Positions 31,901 through 43,139 are shown, numbered from the stretch's first letter. The stretch is DNA of 64,000 nt from Mytilus trossulus (GCF_036588685.1 NC_086374.1:37192886-37256885); one strand, 5' to 3'. Numbers and translations: made by a program. Notes: a model not told the origin generated them from the letters alone.

Positions 31901-34900
31901 CCACACAGGAATCGCACACATATAACATGATAATATAGTTGCCAAAGAGTACAAATCATGCGAATAAGTATTGTTATAAAGCCATCCTCTTCTCTGACTT
32001 CGATATACAAGCTTAACACAGCTGATGTGCAATTTTTTTTTTGTAAAGCACGTGCTTGAATTATTGTGAATTATTGCATTTGAAAACCTTCCATGATGCC
32101 ATGCTGTTATTAACTCATTAAAATGTAAGCAATAGATATTTTTGTTTCGTTTTTATGTTGTTTTTTTCTTTATCAATGTGTTAAACGGAAATATAAAAAA
32201 GACCTGAACAGTTACTGTTGATCGATTTGAAAACTAATTTGTTAATATTATGATGTTTTGGAGGTGATTCTCTCTGTTTAACGCTCAAAGTTAACCGCAA
32301 TAAGATTTAAAAGCTTTCGTTGGGTTTTTTTTGCATTTTAAATAAAAACAACCCGTTTAAAACTGTCCAACTTGTAACTAAAATCCATTATAACACTTAA
32401 AATAAAAAGTAATTTGAAATTCTAGTAATCTGATGTTACAATAATTACACATCTTTCTGTCTTTTTGTAAAGCGTCCTATGTCATGAGAGAAACAATGTT
32501 ACAAGCGTAGCAAAAATAGACAACAAAGATACGGAACCATACCAAAATGTTCATATATTTTATATGGATGTCTGTAACTAAATGTGTTGGATGTGTACTA
32601 ATTAATATATTTGTCTGAAAAAAAAACCCACTGTGTATTTATAATTCGAGATTGACTCATACAACTTTTAGTAACTGCGAGTACTCATACTTTTTTTTAA
32701 ATTATTATATTTTTTTTGTGTTTTGCGTAGATCTAATGAATCAAGTTTTTATTTGGTAGTCTAAGTACTTGCTACCTGCCATTACACAGCGGTTTAGGCA
32801 AGGAGATCTGAGTGCTGATAAACATGTTAAATTGCTTACTTTACGGTGTGGGTTTTGCTCATCGTTGAGGGCCATAAAGTAACCTACGGCTGTTTACATC
32901 CTTGTCTTTGGGCTCTGTTGGCAATCATACCACACACCCCTCTGTGTTAATAGTGAAGGAGAATACGCTTTTTAAAATACACTAACGTAAATCCCTTCTA
33001 CTAAACCAAAGTCAACACTTTATTAATAAAATTACTGAGACACTTCTTACAATATTGGTGATAAAAATATTACACGGTATATGTAATAAAAATTAACAAA
33101 AAATATAAAAAGCATAAAACACTTCAACAAAAGAAAATATTCCCCGTCCTCAGACTAATAAAACAAGAAAACAATTATATTACGAATATTATTCGGGGAA
33201 TATTTTTTATTACTTTTAACAAGAGCTTCCTGTTTCTATGTCTCTATTGATTATGATATTAAGATAAGTTATTATAAATTACTAGAACAAGCTGTTAGTA
33301 TTACAGAACAGTCAACCAACTTGAATAAGAAGACATATGCATATCAATGTTTTGTCCTGTTGGGTATGATTGCAAATAAGCCACTCTCCACCAGTGGCCA
33401 AATGATGTAAAAGTTGTGTAATCATAGATTATAGTAAACAATTCTCCCGTTCACTAAAATGCAATCCCATTACTGGAATTAAATTTATACCGGGTTCATT
33501 TTTATAAATCCGAAGCTTACGTATATCATTTAGTGAGAGCAAACATTTAACTTAAAAAAACAGGGGTCGGTTTCACAAAATAACTTACGACTAAGATTGG
33601 TCGTAAGTATACTGAATTGCTCTTGGGTTACGATAAATCTTAGTCGTAAGGTATTTTGTGAATCCGACTCGAGGCCCAGGTAGGAGCCCTGGGCGGAGGG
33701 CATTCTTTTTTTTTAGTCAGTTTTTTATTTTCGCCCAACGCGCTACCCAATTAATTTTTTGTTTTCGACGCTTGCAATCAAATTATTTTTTTCAAAATTT
33801 AACACTATAAGGTTTTGGGGGAAATCTGCATTCAAAATATTTTTTGGTCATCTGCTTGACCATAATATTTTTGTCATCAAATTGGGGATCAGAATATTTA
33901 AAAAGAAAAAAAGAAAAACATAAATGGAAATTTGTTCGTGTATGACTACATCGCCGCGTATAAAAGAACATGACATTTTATTCTTATTGTACTATGCTTA
34001 GTGTAAGTTGTCATTTTGTAAACTTAGGGAGTAAATCTGGACGCAAAATAGTGCGTAGATGCCTAAGAAATCTGTATTTACAAGATATTATACAATATAA
34101 ATATCTGAGATACCAAGGATACAAAGCTGAGTTCGTACTTATTTTTTTATCTCACGATTCCTTCTTATCAGTTATTTGGCAGATAAGGAGTGAAATCAAA
34201 GTATAAACATCTGAAAATAACATTTAATTGGTTTTACAGAAACATCTTCTAGAAGAAGTTTTCTACGTAGTTATCTAAATACTAATTAATTTGTTACTTT
34301 GCCATTAAAATTCACATTCCCGTTTTTTCCCCTGATGAACAACCATTCGACAGATTTTGATATCATTTGGTACACCCCGTCTTTCCACTTATTCATTTAC
34401 AGAAAATATAAACAATATTTTTTTTCATGCCAGTATTTATCATAAAGCAACAAAACCACAAGAACATGTACAAGTACAACAGTACTAAAAATCGATTCAA
34501 AGAAAGCTCACACCTACTGAAAATATCAAGTATCAAGTATTTTAATGATCTGCTGGTATATACATGTACATAAAGACGCAATGATTTAGCAACAGTGAAA
34601 GATACTGTGTCCGAACACAAGTCATTCATTTCGTGACAAAATCACTTGGCCTAAGATTCCAAGGAGAACTAAAAACGAAGTCGGTAAAAATGTTTGACTA
34701 ACTAAAATAAACCGAGACATGAATTTAAATTTCTTGCGTACATTTGGAAATTATAGCTTTAAAGCTTCAGAAAAATGTTTTATAATAGATATGTCTTAAA
34801 GCAAAGCAAGATTAATTGGGGGGGGGACTGATGCATGATAACAGGCTACTAAATGTCTCAATTATCATGATTATTTGCTTTGGAAAAAAAGTACTTGTCA

Positions 34901-37900
34901 TCGTTGTGATGTCTATGTTTTATGCCTGCATGTGTGGACATCTGGATCTTTATCTTATCTCTGGTAACTGTATGCATGATAGAGCATAACTAATGGTTAG
35001 TATTTATAATCTGACTTTGATGTGAAGTCTCTCACAACATCATAGACAAGTACTTTCTGATTACCTTTGACATGCATACACACAAGTTTCCCTTTCATTC
35101 ACTTTCTAAAATACTATCTAGTGACTGAAGATAGTCAAAATTTAAACAATGTTCTATAACATAACAAATGATTACGAACAATGTATCAATACATCCGTAA
35201 CGGCGTTGTAATCAAAGAGAGCTAACTCAATACACCAAGTACATCGCTTGATATTTCCTTCTTTAGTCGACTTTTACATGCATGTAGCATATGTGAATAG
35301 AAGCATCCAAGTTTATTTTCAAATACTTTATACTACAGTAATACATGGAAGTACAAAATGTTCAGAGAGTAATTAAAACAAGAAATTCTGGACTAGCTAA
35401 AAAATACAGATACATGTATTTCGTTTTAGATTTTATTCAATATGGATAATTTGAAATATTTACAAAAGTTAACTTGTCTCCCACAACACACGCAGATAAT
35501 ATGTAACAATTCGTAAATGGCAGTTTAGATAGTTGTCCGGTTGACATTTTGAAGTCAATTTTCATTTGAAAATACACAAATCAGTTATTAATTCATTCTG
35601 AAAACGATATTCAAATTAAAAAAAAAAATATAAAAAGGCAAATCTTTATCTTTATTTAAATCTCAACTTCAAAACGTATTACCCACCCTGTGCTCCATAG
35701 ATAGTGCTCTTCGAAATGAAGTATAACCAGACTTAAGAATTTGATGTAATACATTATAATTTCATTTTTCTGTTCAAGTTATTAATATCTTTTACTTCAT
35801 GGATGATGCATTTTCGCCTAGCAATTTCAATGGCATCTTATTAATTTATATTAAAAGGTTAAACGATGCTTTATGTTTTATTTCAGTGAGTTGTACATTG
35901 TGTGGTGTAAAGATATGTAGAAGACAATACAGAGACAGTGATTATATAGAATGTAACACAGGACGAATATTGATAGAAAATGTTACACAGATAGACACAA
36001 CAGAGGATGAATGGGCGCTCAAAAGTCTAAGACGAATTTGTACTGGCAAAACTACTAAATGTGATGTACATCAAATATGTCAAGATCCAAGGATTCAAAA
36101 CCTGCGTGTTACATACACGTGTAACGATCGTAAGTGTCATAATAATTATATACATTAGAGATACTGTGATGACAGCAGTATGCTTTATGACAAATCTACA
36201 AAATATGTAAAAATATCTTTCTACTTATTGCAGACTAAACTTTACGTTGTTTATTACAAATAATTGGATGGATTCATAATTAATTTCGCCAAATATAAAA
36301 AAAGAAGATGTGGTATGATTGCCAATGAGACAACTCTCCATAAGAGACAAAATGACACAGCAATTCACAACTATAGATCATATTACGGTCGTCAACATTG
36401 AGCAAAGCCAATACCGCATAGTCACCTATAAAAGACCCCGAAATGACAAATGTAAAACAATTCAAACGAGAAAACTAACGGTCTAACTTTATGTTAAAAA
36501 ATTAACCAAAACAAATTAGTAACACATTAACAAAGGAGAACCACTGAATTACAGGCTCCTGACTTGGGAAAGACGTTTCAATGATCGGAAAATATGATTT
36601 AGTTTGATTTAAACTATTAGCATAAAAACAGCTATTTTTATCAAAGTCTCGTTTGTTTCTCCTTATTTTTGCTACCGACCATTTTTGATAGTCTTTGACT
36701 GAAAAGGTCTTTTAATAAAAATATGAAATTTTAATACACTTAATTTTACTGATAAACTCGTGATAATACTTAATCCATCAACACCAAATGATGTAAAAGC
36801 AGTTGTTTCTTTTATGAAAAAGTCATTAGAACTGAGGAAAGGAGAACAGTAACTGTTTTTATCATATTTCTTATACTATTGTCGAGTTTTCATTATGTTC
36901 CATTATGTTTGTTTGTCAATGTATTTGCCACCACCAAAATTGGTTTATGTATGTTTTGCAAATAAAGAAAGTATAAAATAACATTTTTTTTTATTTTTAG
37001 TTTTCCGCTCTTTGTTCGGGTTATTGTATCTTTGACACATTCCCCATTCCCATTCTCAATTTTATTTTAATATAATATATTGACAGTGCCAAATTCAGAA
37101 CCAGCAAAAACGTGTACCAGTGGCATCAAAGTATTGACCCAAAGTAAAGGCTTCATCTTCAGTCCTAGATACCCAAATATAGTAATCCTGTCATGTTCCT
37201 GGATGGTTGTTGTTCCAGACAAACATTTCGCTATCCTCAGACTTCATGATTTGATGAGACCTAGTGTGGACAGAGACAGTGGATTACAAATCAGAACAAC
37301 CCGTAACTGCCCCAACAATGACATCCCACCAGGACTGGTATATGAAATGAAAGGTCACACCAATGTTTACCAGGCATGTGGTGACGTCGACATCGATCTT
37401 GTTACCAATGGTATTTCAGGCTTGAGATTCTGGATATCATATGAAGGTAATACTTAAATCAATTAGAAAAAGAAAAAAGTATCAATTAGAAAAAGCAAAA
37501 AGTATATTTCGCCACATACTATATTGTGTAGGTCGTGTATTAAAGATGAGATCTAGAGTTCAATCATAATTGCAATAAATCACTTCAGTAAGATTGAATT
37601 TCCCAAGTTTATATACCCGACTTCTTTCCGTACAAAATTATTATAATTTGCCTTTTGACGAAGGAGTCAGCTTTGGGTCGGGTTCAGCATTCTATATCAT
37701 TTTTATCTCTCAGTCACGTACAGTACATATTTTAATTAGATTATCTCTCAAGTAAATATTTGTCATAGCTGGGAGTCTATAGAGTTTTAAATATAATACC
37801 TAAATACTTTTGACATGACGCATACTCCGAACGGCAATAACATATTTTTTCATAGAAACAGATTTTTTTCTTCATACAGAACGGAATTACACGAAAACTA

Positions 37901-40900
37901 AAGTGCAGTATGTTCATATAAATGCTTATATAAAGATGTTTATTATATAGATGAAACAAATAAGAGTATAAGTAATTGTTCGAAGATTATGTAAATCGTC
38001 AACCCTTTAGATTATTCCTTTCAGTAATACCTTTGGCACGAAACATCAATGTAGAATATAAAGCAATGTATTCATGTCCTGACGGCACGAGACTGGAGCA
38101 GGAATCACAACATGCACTAGTGATGCAACCTGATATACCTCCGATCCTTATCACAAGAAAGATTAGCTTCATCAATTCAAGTGAGTTAAGACATTAGATT
38201 TTCATTTACCTGTTTAGGATTCAAAATCAAAAACTGAAAAAAAAACAAATTACACACACATTTAAGTAGTCATTCAAAATTTGGTTGAATATAAGTTAAT
38301 GAGGAAAATTTACAATAGAGTAATGGACGGTAAACATATGAACACATTAAAAAGATCGGTGAAAGAAGCCGGTAATCGTGACCTTTTTCATTTTATATAA
38401 TATTTTCAGTAATTTTTCAACAACTGAGGAGTCCTGTGGATTTTCATCTAGACATTGAATACAGTCTATCTTCTATTTTATATTTTCCGAGACTCATATA
38501 TTATTCAGATACATGCATAGTGTTATAGACAGCATTTTAAAACCAATGGTACCACGTAAAAGACAACTATATAGCTAGCAGATGTTCAACTCCCACTATT
38601 TACATTCAACAAACCACAAAATATGCGTGGACAAAAACAAAAATAATCTATGAGTGACAACACAACATGTATGCACAAAAAGTCCAGTTTGTTTTTATAC
38701 TTTACTACTTGCAAACGATATTATTTTAATTCAGCTGTACGAACTGATAATGAAACAGCTGTTGAAACCATTGAAAGAAAAGACTCAGAACAATTTAACA
38801 CAGCAGAGAGAATGAGTAAGTATATATGTTTACCTAAATCAAGAGCCAATGATATAAAGAATACATTTGTACAACTAATATGCAATTTTGTACTCTAAAA
38901 TTTGATAACATGGACAATAGAAATAAACACTTTCACCAAGTACCATTGATCCAGCATTCCTAACCGATTAGGAGCTTCTCTTATTTCGAGCATTACAATT
39001 GTCTATCTAAGTTTAAATGCCATAACAAAATGGAATAGCTAGATGACATAACAAACAGGAATAAACCGGTATTGTAATTGTAAACGAATTCAAAGTTAAT
39101 GTTTCCCTAATATTGCATTGCATCTCAAAACAAACTGATCCTAATTCATATATATAGTGAATTTGTTTCTTTATATTTGATTATGCATGTTACCAAATGA
39201 GATGTTGGTACCCTGTGTTTATTGTTGTGTGGAGACAGTAGTTTTCGACACTTTTGAAGAAAATATAACAAATTCAAAATAAATAAGTCCGTAAAAACTG
39301 ACAATATAAAACGTATTCAATCAACGGAACGAGTGGAAAACAATCAAAACGAAACAAGGTCCCGAAATCACATATATAAAACAATTCTTACGAGAAAACT
39401 AACGGCCTCATTTTTAATGTACAAAAAAGGAACGAAAACAAAAGTATAACACAACAACAAATGACAACCATTGAATAACAGGCTCCTGACTTGGTACATT
39501 CACATACATACAGAATGAGGCTGTGTTAAACATGTTACCGGGATCAAAACCTTCCCCTAACTTGGAACATCGGTGTAACTGTACAACATAAGAAAGAACA
39601 GATGAAAAGGCCTTCATCGTCAGATGGATAAATATAGATACATCTAACAAAAACCTGGAGTGAATGTGGCCATTTATTTGTATATCCCAACAACAAAAAG
39701 ACAAAAAGTACAGATCTGAGAGTACTAATTTTTACTGACAGCCATTTCAAAGCCAATGACAACTAATATAAGAAACCATGCATCTAAGACTACCTTTAAT
39801 TTAAACCTAGCTAGGCTATCTACTTGTATGATAGTTACATGTTTATTGTTCCAATATACCGACCGTGCAAGGGCCGTATAGCCAGTCAAGGTCGTTAAAT
39901 ACTTCCATTTGTTGGTCCAATATATCGACAACATGAGGTAAACAAAATAGACCAAAAACTTTTCCGACTTTTTTAAAAATAAATTCAAAAATAGCAACCA
40001 TATTAAAAAGAAAGCCTCATTAGCAAAGTTGAAAAAATGGAAAATTGTATAGAATGGTATAGAATCATATTCAAAACAGTGTGGTCCTGGCCATTGATTG
40101 ACGACCTAAATTATCCCATTGACTGGGACAGATTAGGTGAACGTTTGTCTGTAACGACCATTGCTCACTTCTTACTTATTATAGAATTTAAACTGTGGGG
40201 TCACCAAAGGTTCTTAACGCCTTTAATAATAAAATGATTCGAAAAATTAATCAGGAATAACCTTTATGTTTTGATTTATATTATTGATATAAATCAACAC
40301 ATCGTATTATTCCGGATTCGTTTTTCGAATTGCTTTTTTTAGGTGTTGAGAACCTTTGTTGACCCCACATATTCAGTGTCTTTAAACAAGTACATAGTGA
40401 GCAGTGATTGTTTACGACAAACGTTCACCTAATCTGTCCCAGTCAATGGGATAATTTAGGTCGTCAATCAATGGCCAGGACCACACTGTTTCGAATATGA
40501 TTCTATTTTCAAACCAAGGTACGGTCATTACATCCCCTTTGAACCCGTCACTGCAAATGTGTATTTGTAAGAACAAAGCCTTGATAAATGTATTGACATC
40601 TTTATCATTGTTAATTGCATGTATTTTATTTTTATGTAACATCAGCAAACAAGTCAATAACGATCATACAATGTATTTGTTTTTCAGTATTCTACGTTGC
40701 CATAGCCATTGCATTCCTGAGTGTCCAAGCACTTATAATTGTGGTCGTTGTTTGTATAAGGTAAGCACTTTTAACAAGACAATTGACAAGTCAGCATTAT
40801 GAGATGGGATATGGTTGCAAAACAAACAACACGTCATTGAGAGTCACCAGCCAAATTTTCCAAAAAAATTAAACTATTACTATGTGTCATTAATATAATT

Positions 40901-41830
40901 CACATACTGACCGTCTTTTAAATGGGAGGTTAGATATATATAAAACAAGGTTTAATGAACAATTTTCCACATGAGAAAATGTCTAAACAAATCAGGAATA
41001 AGACAATTGTTTTCCATTCGATTGATGTGTGTGAGCGTTTGATATTGACATTTGTTGTCAGATTTTCCGTTTTGAATATTCATAAGACCTTGCTATTTCT
41101 GTGATTTTACTTTTAAGTTTACCAAGTGTACACAATTGTGTTTAGGGCATATAAAAATTGATGTCTTCAAAGCTGCAAATACAATGATAATTTCTCTTAA
41201 CTAAAGATAAAATTTAATGTTATGTTTTTCAGAAGGCAAAGACACCTCAAAGCTAATGGACCAATTATCGACCATTCTTCCATACCATCAACATTCCCGT
41301 CACCCTTCAATCGTCCGCTACCACCAGTTCAGCCACAGCATCACCAACTTTCAAATTCTCCATCTTTAATGGACGGATACGGTATTGTTGCAGACGAGAT
41401 TGATGAAAGTTGTTATGAACAGAGTTTTGGGTCGTCTGCTTATGCAGAAGTGGACGACACTCTACCTTATAGGTCAAATATAAATGAATATAGTATGGAT
41501 AAACCTAAACTTCATGATACAGTGGAGAATGTTTATTCTGAACTAAAAGACAATGAACGAGGTGGTTATTGTGAAATAGCTGACACTGTATGGCATAATG
41601 GACCATTACCTCGAAATGATCAAGCAAAATTAATCAAGCCTGATACTAAAGTACGCCGAAGTCAGTGTTCAAATTACAGCGGCAAATCAAGGAAATCTTC
41701 CTGTGATGGACCTTTCTCACATTTTGATGAACATAGAAAATCTCACATAACATGCAGTGAACAATCCGATTCCGAGGACAGTTTGTTTGGTAACGAACAA
41801 TATGATTATATTCAATCAGTACATGTGTGA
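22924..41830 (+). CDS. Seven-exon type I membrane receptor with SUEL-like, CUB-like and ITAM-like regions (523 aa)
   Basis: Exons 22924-22984, 35887-36129, 37087-37446, 38025-38180, 38735-38815, 40688-40760 and 41233-41830 total 1,572 nt and splice in frame with GT/AG at every junction. Exons 2-5 are phase 1-1, as in shuffled extracellular modules. Predicted order: signal peptide (1-20), Cys-rich SUEL-lectin-like module (21-101), CUB-like domain (102-221), a short module of unknown fold (222-273), acidic stalk (274-300), membrane span (302-323), 199-residue cytoplasmic tail. The tail has many Tyr motifs, including YSEL(426-429)-x7-YCEI(437-440), which fits the ITAM consensus, plus YAEV at 395. 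Likely a cell-surface recognition receptor that docks SH2 proteins; ligand unknown. Exon 1 is linked only by splice phase and signal sequence, across a 12.9-kb intron. Extra or alternative exons cannot be excluded. Confidence 0.75.
23185..23275 (-). repeat. Interspersed repeat, family C
   Basis: GAAGACCTGTTGGTGACCTT to CATTCCCCATTTCCATTCTC on the + strand, the inverse of the copies at 3880 and 41945. Confidence 0.75.
24297..25655. mobile_element. Decayed TIR element, hAT-like termini
   Basis: The left end CCCAGGATTTCAGATTAGGGG and the right end CGCCTAAATCCGCCCCTGGG form an imperfect inverted pair. The GGGGCGGAT-type terminus recalls hAT elements in many animals. The 1.36-kb interior has no transposase ORF, so it would be non-autonomous. 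No 8-bp target duplication found. Confidence 0.4.
27430..27690 (+). repeat. Interspersed repeat, family A
   Basis: TGTCCCAAGTCAGGAGCCTG, then GTTACATATTTGTTTTCG and a TTGGCATTAGGGCTACAT end. Diverged copy of 13075-13378. Confidence 0.75.
28245..28310 (+). repeat. (GATT)n tract plus conserved repeat start
   Basis: Four to five GATT units followed by GTTGGTTGCTTAACGTCCAG and TGGCAAATATTTC. I recognise this as a frequent bivalve repeat; no second copy lies in this window. Confidence 0.5.
28750..29165 (+). repeat. Interspersed repeat with GGAC-type microsatellite
   Basis: Two tandem sub-units share TTCAAGTTGA, CTTCAGCTTCATCAAAAACT and CCTTGACCAAAAACTTTAACC (28835-28890 and 29000-29056). The second runs into an imperfect GGAC/GAAC microsatellite and ends CCAGAAAACATAATGCCCC with TACTATCGTAGG. 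Confidence 0.7.
29751..30064 (+). mobile_element. Penelope-like element tail, 5'-truncated
   Basis: Begins ACGTCGTA at the last codons of the RT ORF and follows 56406-56715 almost base for base, to the same CCCTCTT end. It includes a 95-aa hydrophobic ORF whose first ~73 codons also occur at 56498-56734; that frame is element tail, not a host gene. Much less decayed than the copy at 5015. Confidence 0.88.
31590..31645 (+). repeat. Interspersed repeat, family A, 3' fragment
   Basis: TTGTCTCATTGGAAGTCATA followed by CCACATCTTA. Confidence 0.6.
32845..32935 (+). repeat. Interspersed repeat, family A, partial
   Basis: TGTGGGTTTTGCTCATCGTTG, GGCCATAAAGTAACCTACGG and GGCAATCATACCACA keep family order. 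Confidence 0.65.
33566..33668. mobile_element. Short palindromic MITE-like element
   Basis: GTCGGTTTCACAAAATAACT at the left matches the inverse of TATTTTGTGAATCCGAC at the right, and TTACGACTAAGATT pairs with AATCTTAGTCGTAA. Arms are about 35-40 bp and the whole is 103 bp, so it folds into one hairpin. Confidence 0.65.
35887..36129 (+). CDS. Receptor exon 2: SUEL-lectin-like Cys-rich module
   Basis: Acceptor TTATTTCAG, donor CGTAAGT, phase 1 at both ends, 81 residues. Cysteines are spaced as C..C....C, then YIECNTG, RRICTGK, KCDV, ICQDP and a final VTYTC. The C-G-K...C...DP...L-V-Y-C pattern resembles the galactose-binding SUEL lectin domain. Assignment is by pattern only. Confidence 0.7.
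36296..36580 (-). repeat. Interspersed repeat, family A, in intron 2
   Basis: Near full-length inverse copy: GATGTGGTATGATTGCCAAT, ACAACTCTCCATAAGAGAC, CCAATACCGCATAGTC and CAGGCTCCTGACTTGGGA appear in order. Confidence 0.85.
37010..37065 (-). repeat. Family C fragment at the 3' end of intron 2
   Basis: TTCGGGTTATTGTATCTTTG then ACACATTCCCCATTCCCATT. It ends about 20 bp before the exon 3 acceptor, so repeat DNA supplies part of the pyrimidine-rich splice region. Confidence 0.7.
37087..37446 (+). CDS. Receptor exon 3: CUB-like domain
   Basis: Acceptor ATTGACAG, donor GGTAATA, phase 1 at both ends, 120 residues. CUB hallmarks: CTSG at the start, GFIFSPRYPN, LSCSWMVVVP, a conserved acidic stretch before LQIRT, CPNND, then QACGDVDIDL and the closing GLRFWISYEG. 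Four Cys are present as in canonical CUB domains. One domain per phase-1 exon is typical of shuffled modules. Confidence 0.8.
38025..38180 (+). CDS. Receptor exon 4: short extracellular module
   Basis: Acceptor CCTTTCAG, donor AGTGAGT, phase 1-1, 52 residues with a single Cys (MYSCPDG). The NVEYKAMYSC segment could be the end of a Cys-poor beta module. No family recognised. Confidence 0.65.
38735..38815 (+). CDS. Receptor exon 5: acidic stalk
   Basis: Acceptor TAATTCAG, donor AGTAAGT, phase 1-1, 27 residues rich in Glu, Thr and Asp. Fits a juxtamembrane stalk. Short enough that it could be alternatively spliced without breaking frame. Confidence 0.6.
   Translation: MYELIMKQLLKPLKEKTQNNLTQQRE
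39355..39560 (-). repeat. Interspersed repeat, family A variant, in intron 5
   Basis: GAGAAAACTAACGGCCTCAT, CAGGCTCCTGACTTGGTACA and TGTTAAACATGTTACCGGG mark a longer inverse family member. Confidence 0.7.
40059..40506. mobile_element. Palindromic foldback/MITE element in intron 5
   Basis: The left arm from ATAGAATCATATTC and the right arm ending GAATATGATTCTAT are inverse copies over about 220 bp each, with almost no loop. Shared landmarks include CAATCAATGGCCAGGACC and AATCTGTCCCAGTCAATGGG. It ends 181 bp before the transmembrane exon. No ORF is conserved on both arms by coding logic. Confidence 0.85.
40688..40760 (+). CDS. Receptor exon 6: transmembrane segment
   Basis: Acceptor TTTTTCAG, donor GGTAAGC, phase 1 in and phase 2 out. 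Encodes 22 hydrophobic residues (FYVAIAIAFLSV then QALIIVVVVC) and a basic stop-transfer start that continues RRQRH in exon 7. Confidence 0.8.
41233..41830 (+). CDS. Receptor exon 7: Tyr-rich cytoplasmic tail
   Basis: Acceptor TTTTTCAG, stop TGA at 41828-41830; 199 residues. Begins RRQRHLK, then a Pro-rich stretch (PSPFNRPLPPVQP, a possible SH3 site), then Tyr motifs: YGIV, YAEV, YSMD, YSEL, YCEI and YDYI near the C-terminus. YSEL and YCEI are separated by 7 residues, within ITAM spacing. A Ser-rich RKSSCDG segment and C-terminal SVHV, a possible PDZ ligand, are also seen. Confidence 0.82.
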
Positions 41831-41837
41831 TACTATT

Positions 41838-41947
41838 AATAAAACTTGTGATATCTCCGAAAAGTTATATGGTGGAGTTTATATTTTTCATTTTATACAA
41901 TTCTATCATTATCGGTTCTCAAAAGCAACTTCAACCTTCATAATAAA
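41838..41947 (+). terminator. Candidate polyadenylation signals of the receptor gene
   Basis: AATAAA at 41838-41843 lies only 8 bp past the stop; a second AATAAA at 41942-41947 is at a more usual distance, at the edge of the family C repeat. Confidence 0.4.
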
Positions 41948-42065
41948 ATTGAGAATGGAAATGGGGAATGTGTCAAAGAGACAACAACCCGACCAAATAA
42001 AAAACAAAAGCAGAAGGTCACCAACAGGTCTTCAATGTAGCGAGAAATTCCCGCACTCGGGATTA
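41945..42065 (+). repeat. Interspersed repeat, family C
   Basis: GAATGGAAATGGGGAATGTG, AAAGAGACAACAACCCGACC, AGAAGGTCACCAACAGGTC and GCGAGAAATTCCCGCACTCG in order. Confidence 0.8.
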
Positions 42066-43139
42066 AATAGATATAATAAAAACAATAACAACTGCATGCT
42101 TAACCTCAATAAGAATACTTAAAGTATATGTAGACGAGTTAATTTTTCATGCAATATTTATTACAAAAAAGTAAACGAAGTATGTTTTCTCGATGTTTAG
42201 TAGTGTTTGTGATGCTCAGTATTTTGTGTTTTGTGTAATCTTATATCACTATACTACCATGTACAATTCCAATACCCTTCATTTTATCCTTCCAAAACTT
42301 ATGATCGAACCTGAGTCTTTTCCAAATGAAAATGACAATGCAAATGTTTTGATAACAGTTGATCAACTTACCAGCAAGTTAAAAATATTACTTTACCAGG
42401 GCTACGATGATCTGATTTGTAGTCAATAGTAAATGATATCTACGGCAACTTATATCAAGGGGGCATTCAAAACTCAGTCGAAGAGAAATGGGGACGCTAC
42501 GGCAAAAACATAAGTACCGAAAGATAATGACATACATCGTTTATCAAAAGATCCATTAACTTCTGCATACGAGTTCGCAACATCGATCAAAAACTATTCC
42601 AAAATAATCACAATCCGAAGTAAATAGGAAGAATACTGAATTAGAAAACAGGGAATGTAAACTGCCACATCTATGATTTTAAAGAACATTGAAGGTGATA
42701 CACTGTTTTGATTCGGGTATACTTGTGTGTCTTATGAACCAAAAACGCTTGTCTGGCGTACAAGTTTACAAACTTGGTATCTGTGATTCTTTTGGAATTC
42801 CAATTTAAGACTCTTTCGCTCTACTGGATACCCAAATTTCAATATGAAAATAACACTCGATAAAGTTCGTGCATACGAAACGTTTTTATCTTCCTTAGGA
42901 ACACTCAAACATTATAAGTTATAGAACCAGAACTGTACAAATACGTTAAAACCAAAGAAGCAATATTTCCAAAAAGGACTCAATCGGGATAGCTAAACAA
43001 AATCATAAGGTTGAACTTTGCCAGAGGAAATTTAAACCTTTTTTATTAACTTATCAACGTTAAGTTTTTTGAAAATCATTTTATTACTGAAATATTGAAT
43101 ATTGAGCTAATGATACCCCGAAGTCTAACAGTTTACTAT
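42066..43139. other. Unannotated DNA with weak repeat-like segments
   Basis: 42700-42870 (ACCAAAAACGCTTGTCTGGC, TTTCGCTCTACTGGATACC) looks like a dispersed mussel repeat. ORFs at 42193-42429 show no domain. Confidence 0.35.

Larger units (their letters stand above)
22985..35886 (+). other. Receptor intron 1 (12.9 kb), repeat-filled
   Basis: Opens GTAAGT and closes TTTTATTTCAG. It contains repeats at 23185, 24297, 27430, 28245, 28840, 29751, 31590, 32845 and 33566, listed separately. Stretches 23280-24290, 25660-27425, 30065-31590 and 33670-35880 show nothing I can name; short ORFs there lack support. Confidence 0.55.

Noticed and set aside
40037-40657. Two ORFs sharing a WSWPLIDDLNYPIDWDRLG segment on opposite strands
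   Set aside because: They arise from the two arms of a palindrome reading the same sequence in both directions, so the shared peptide is not evidence of coding.
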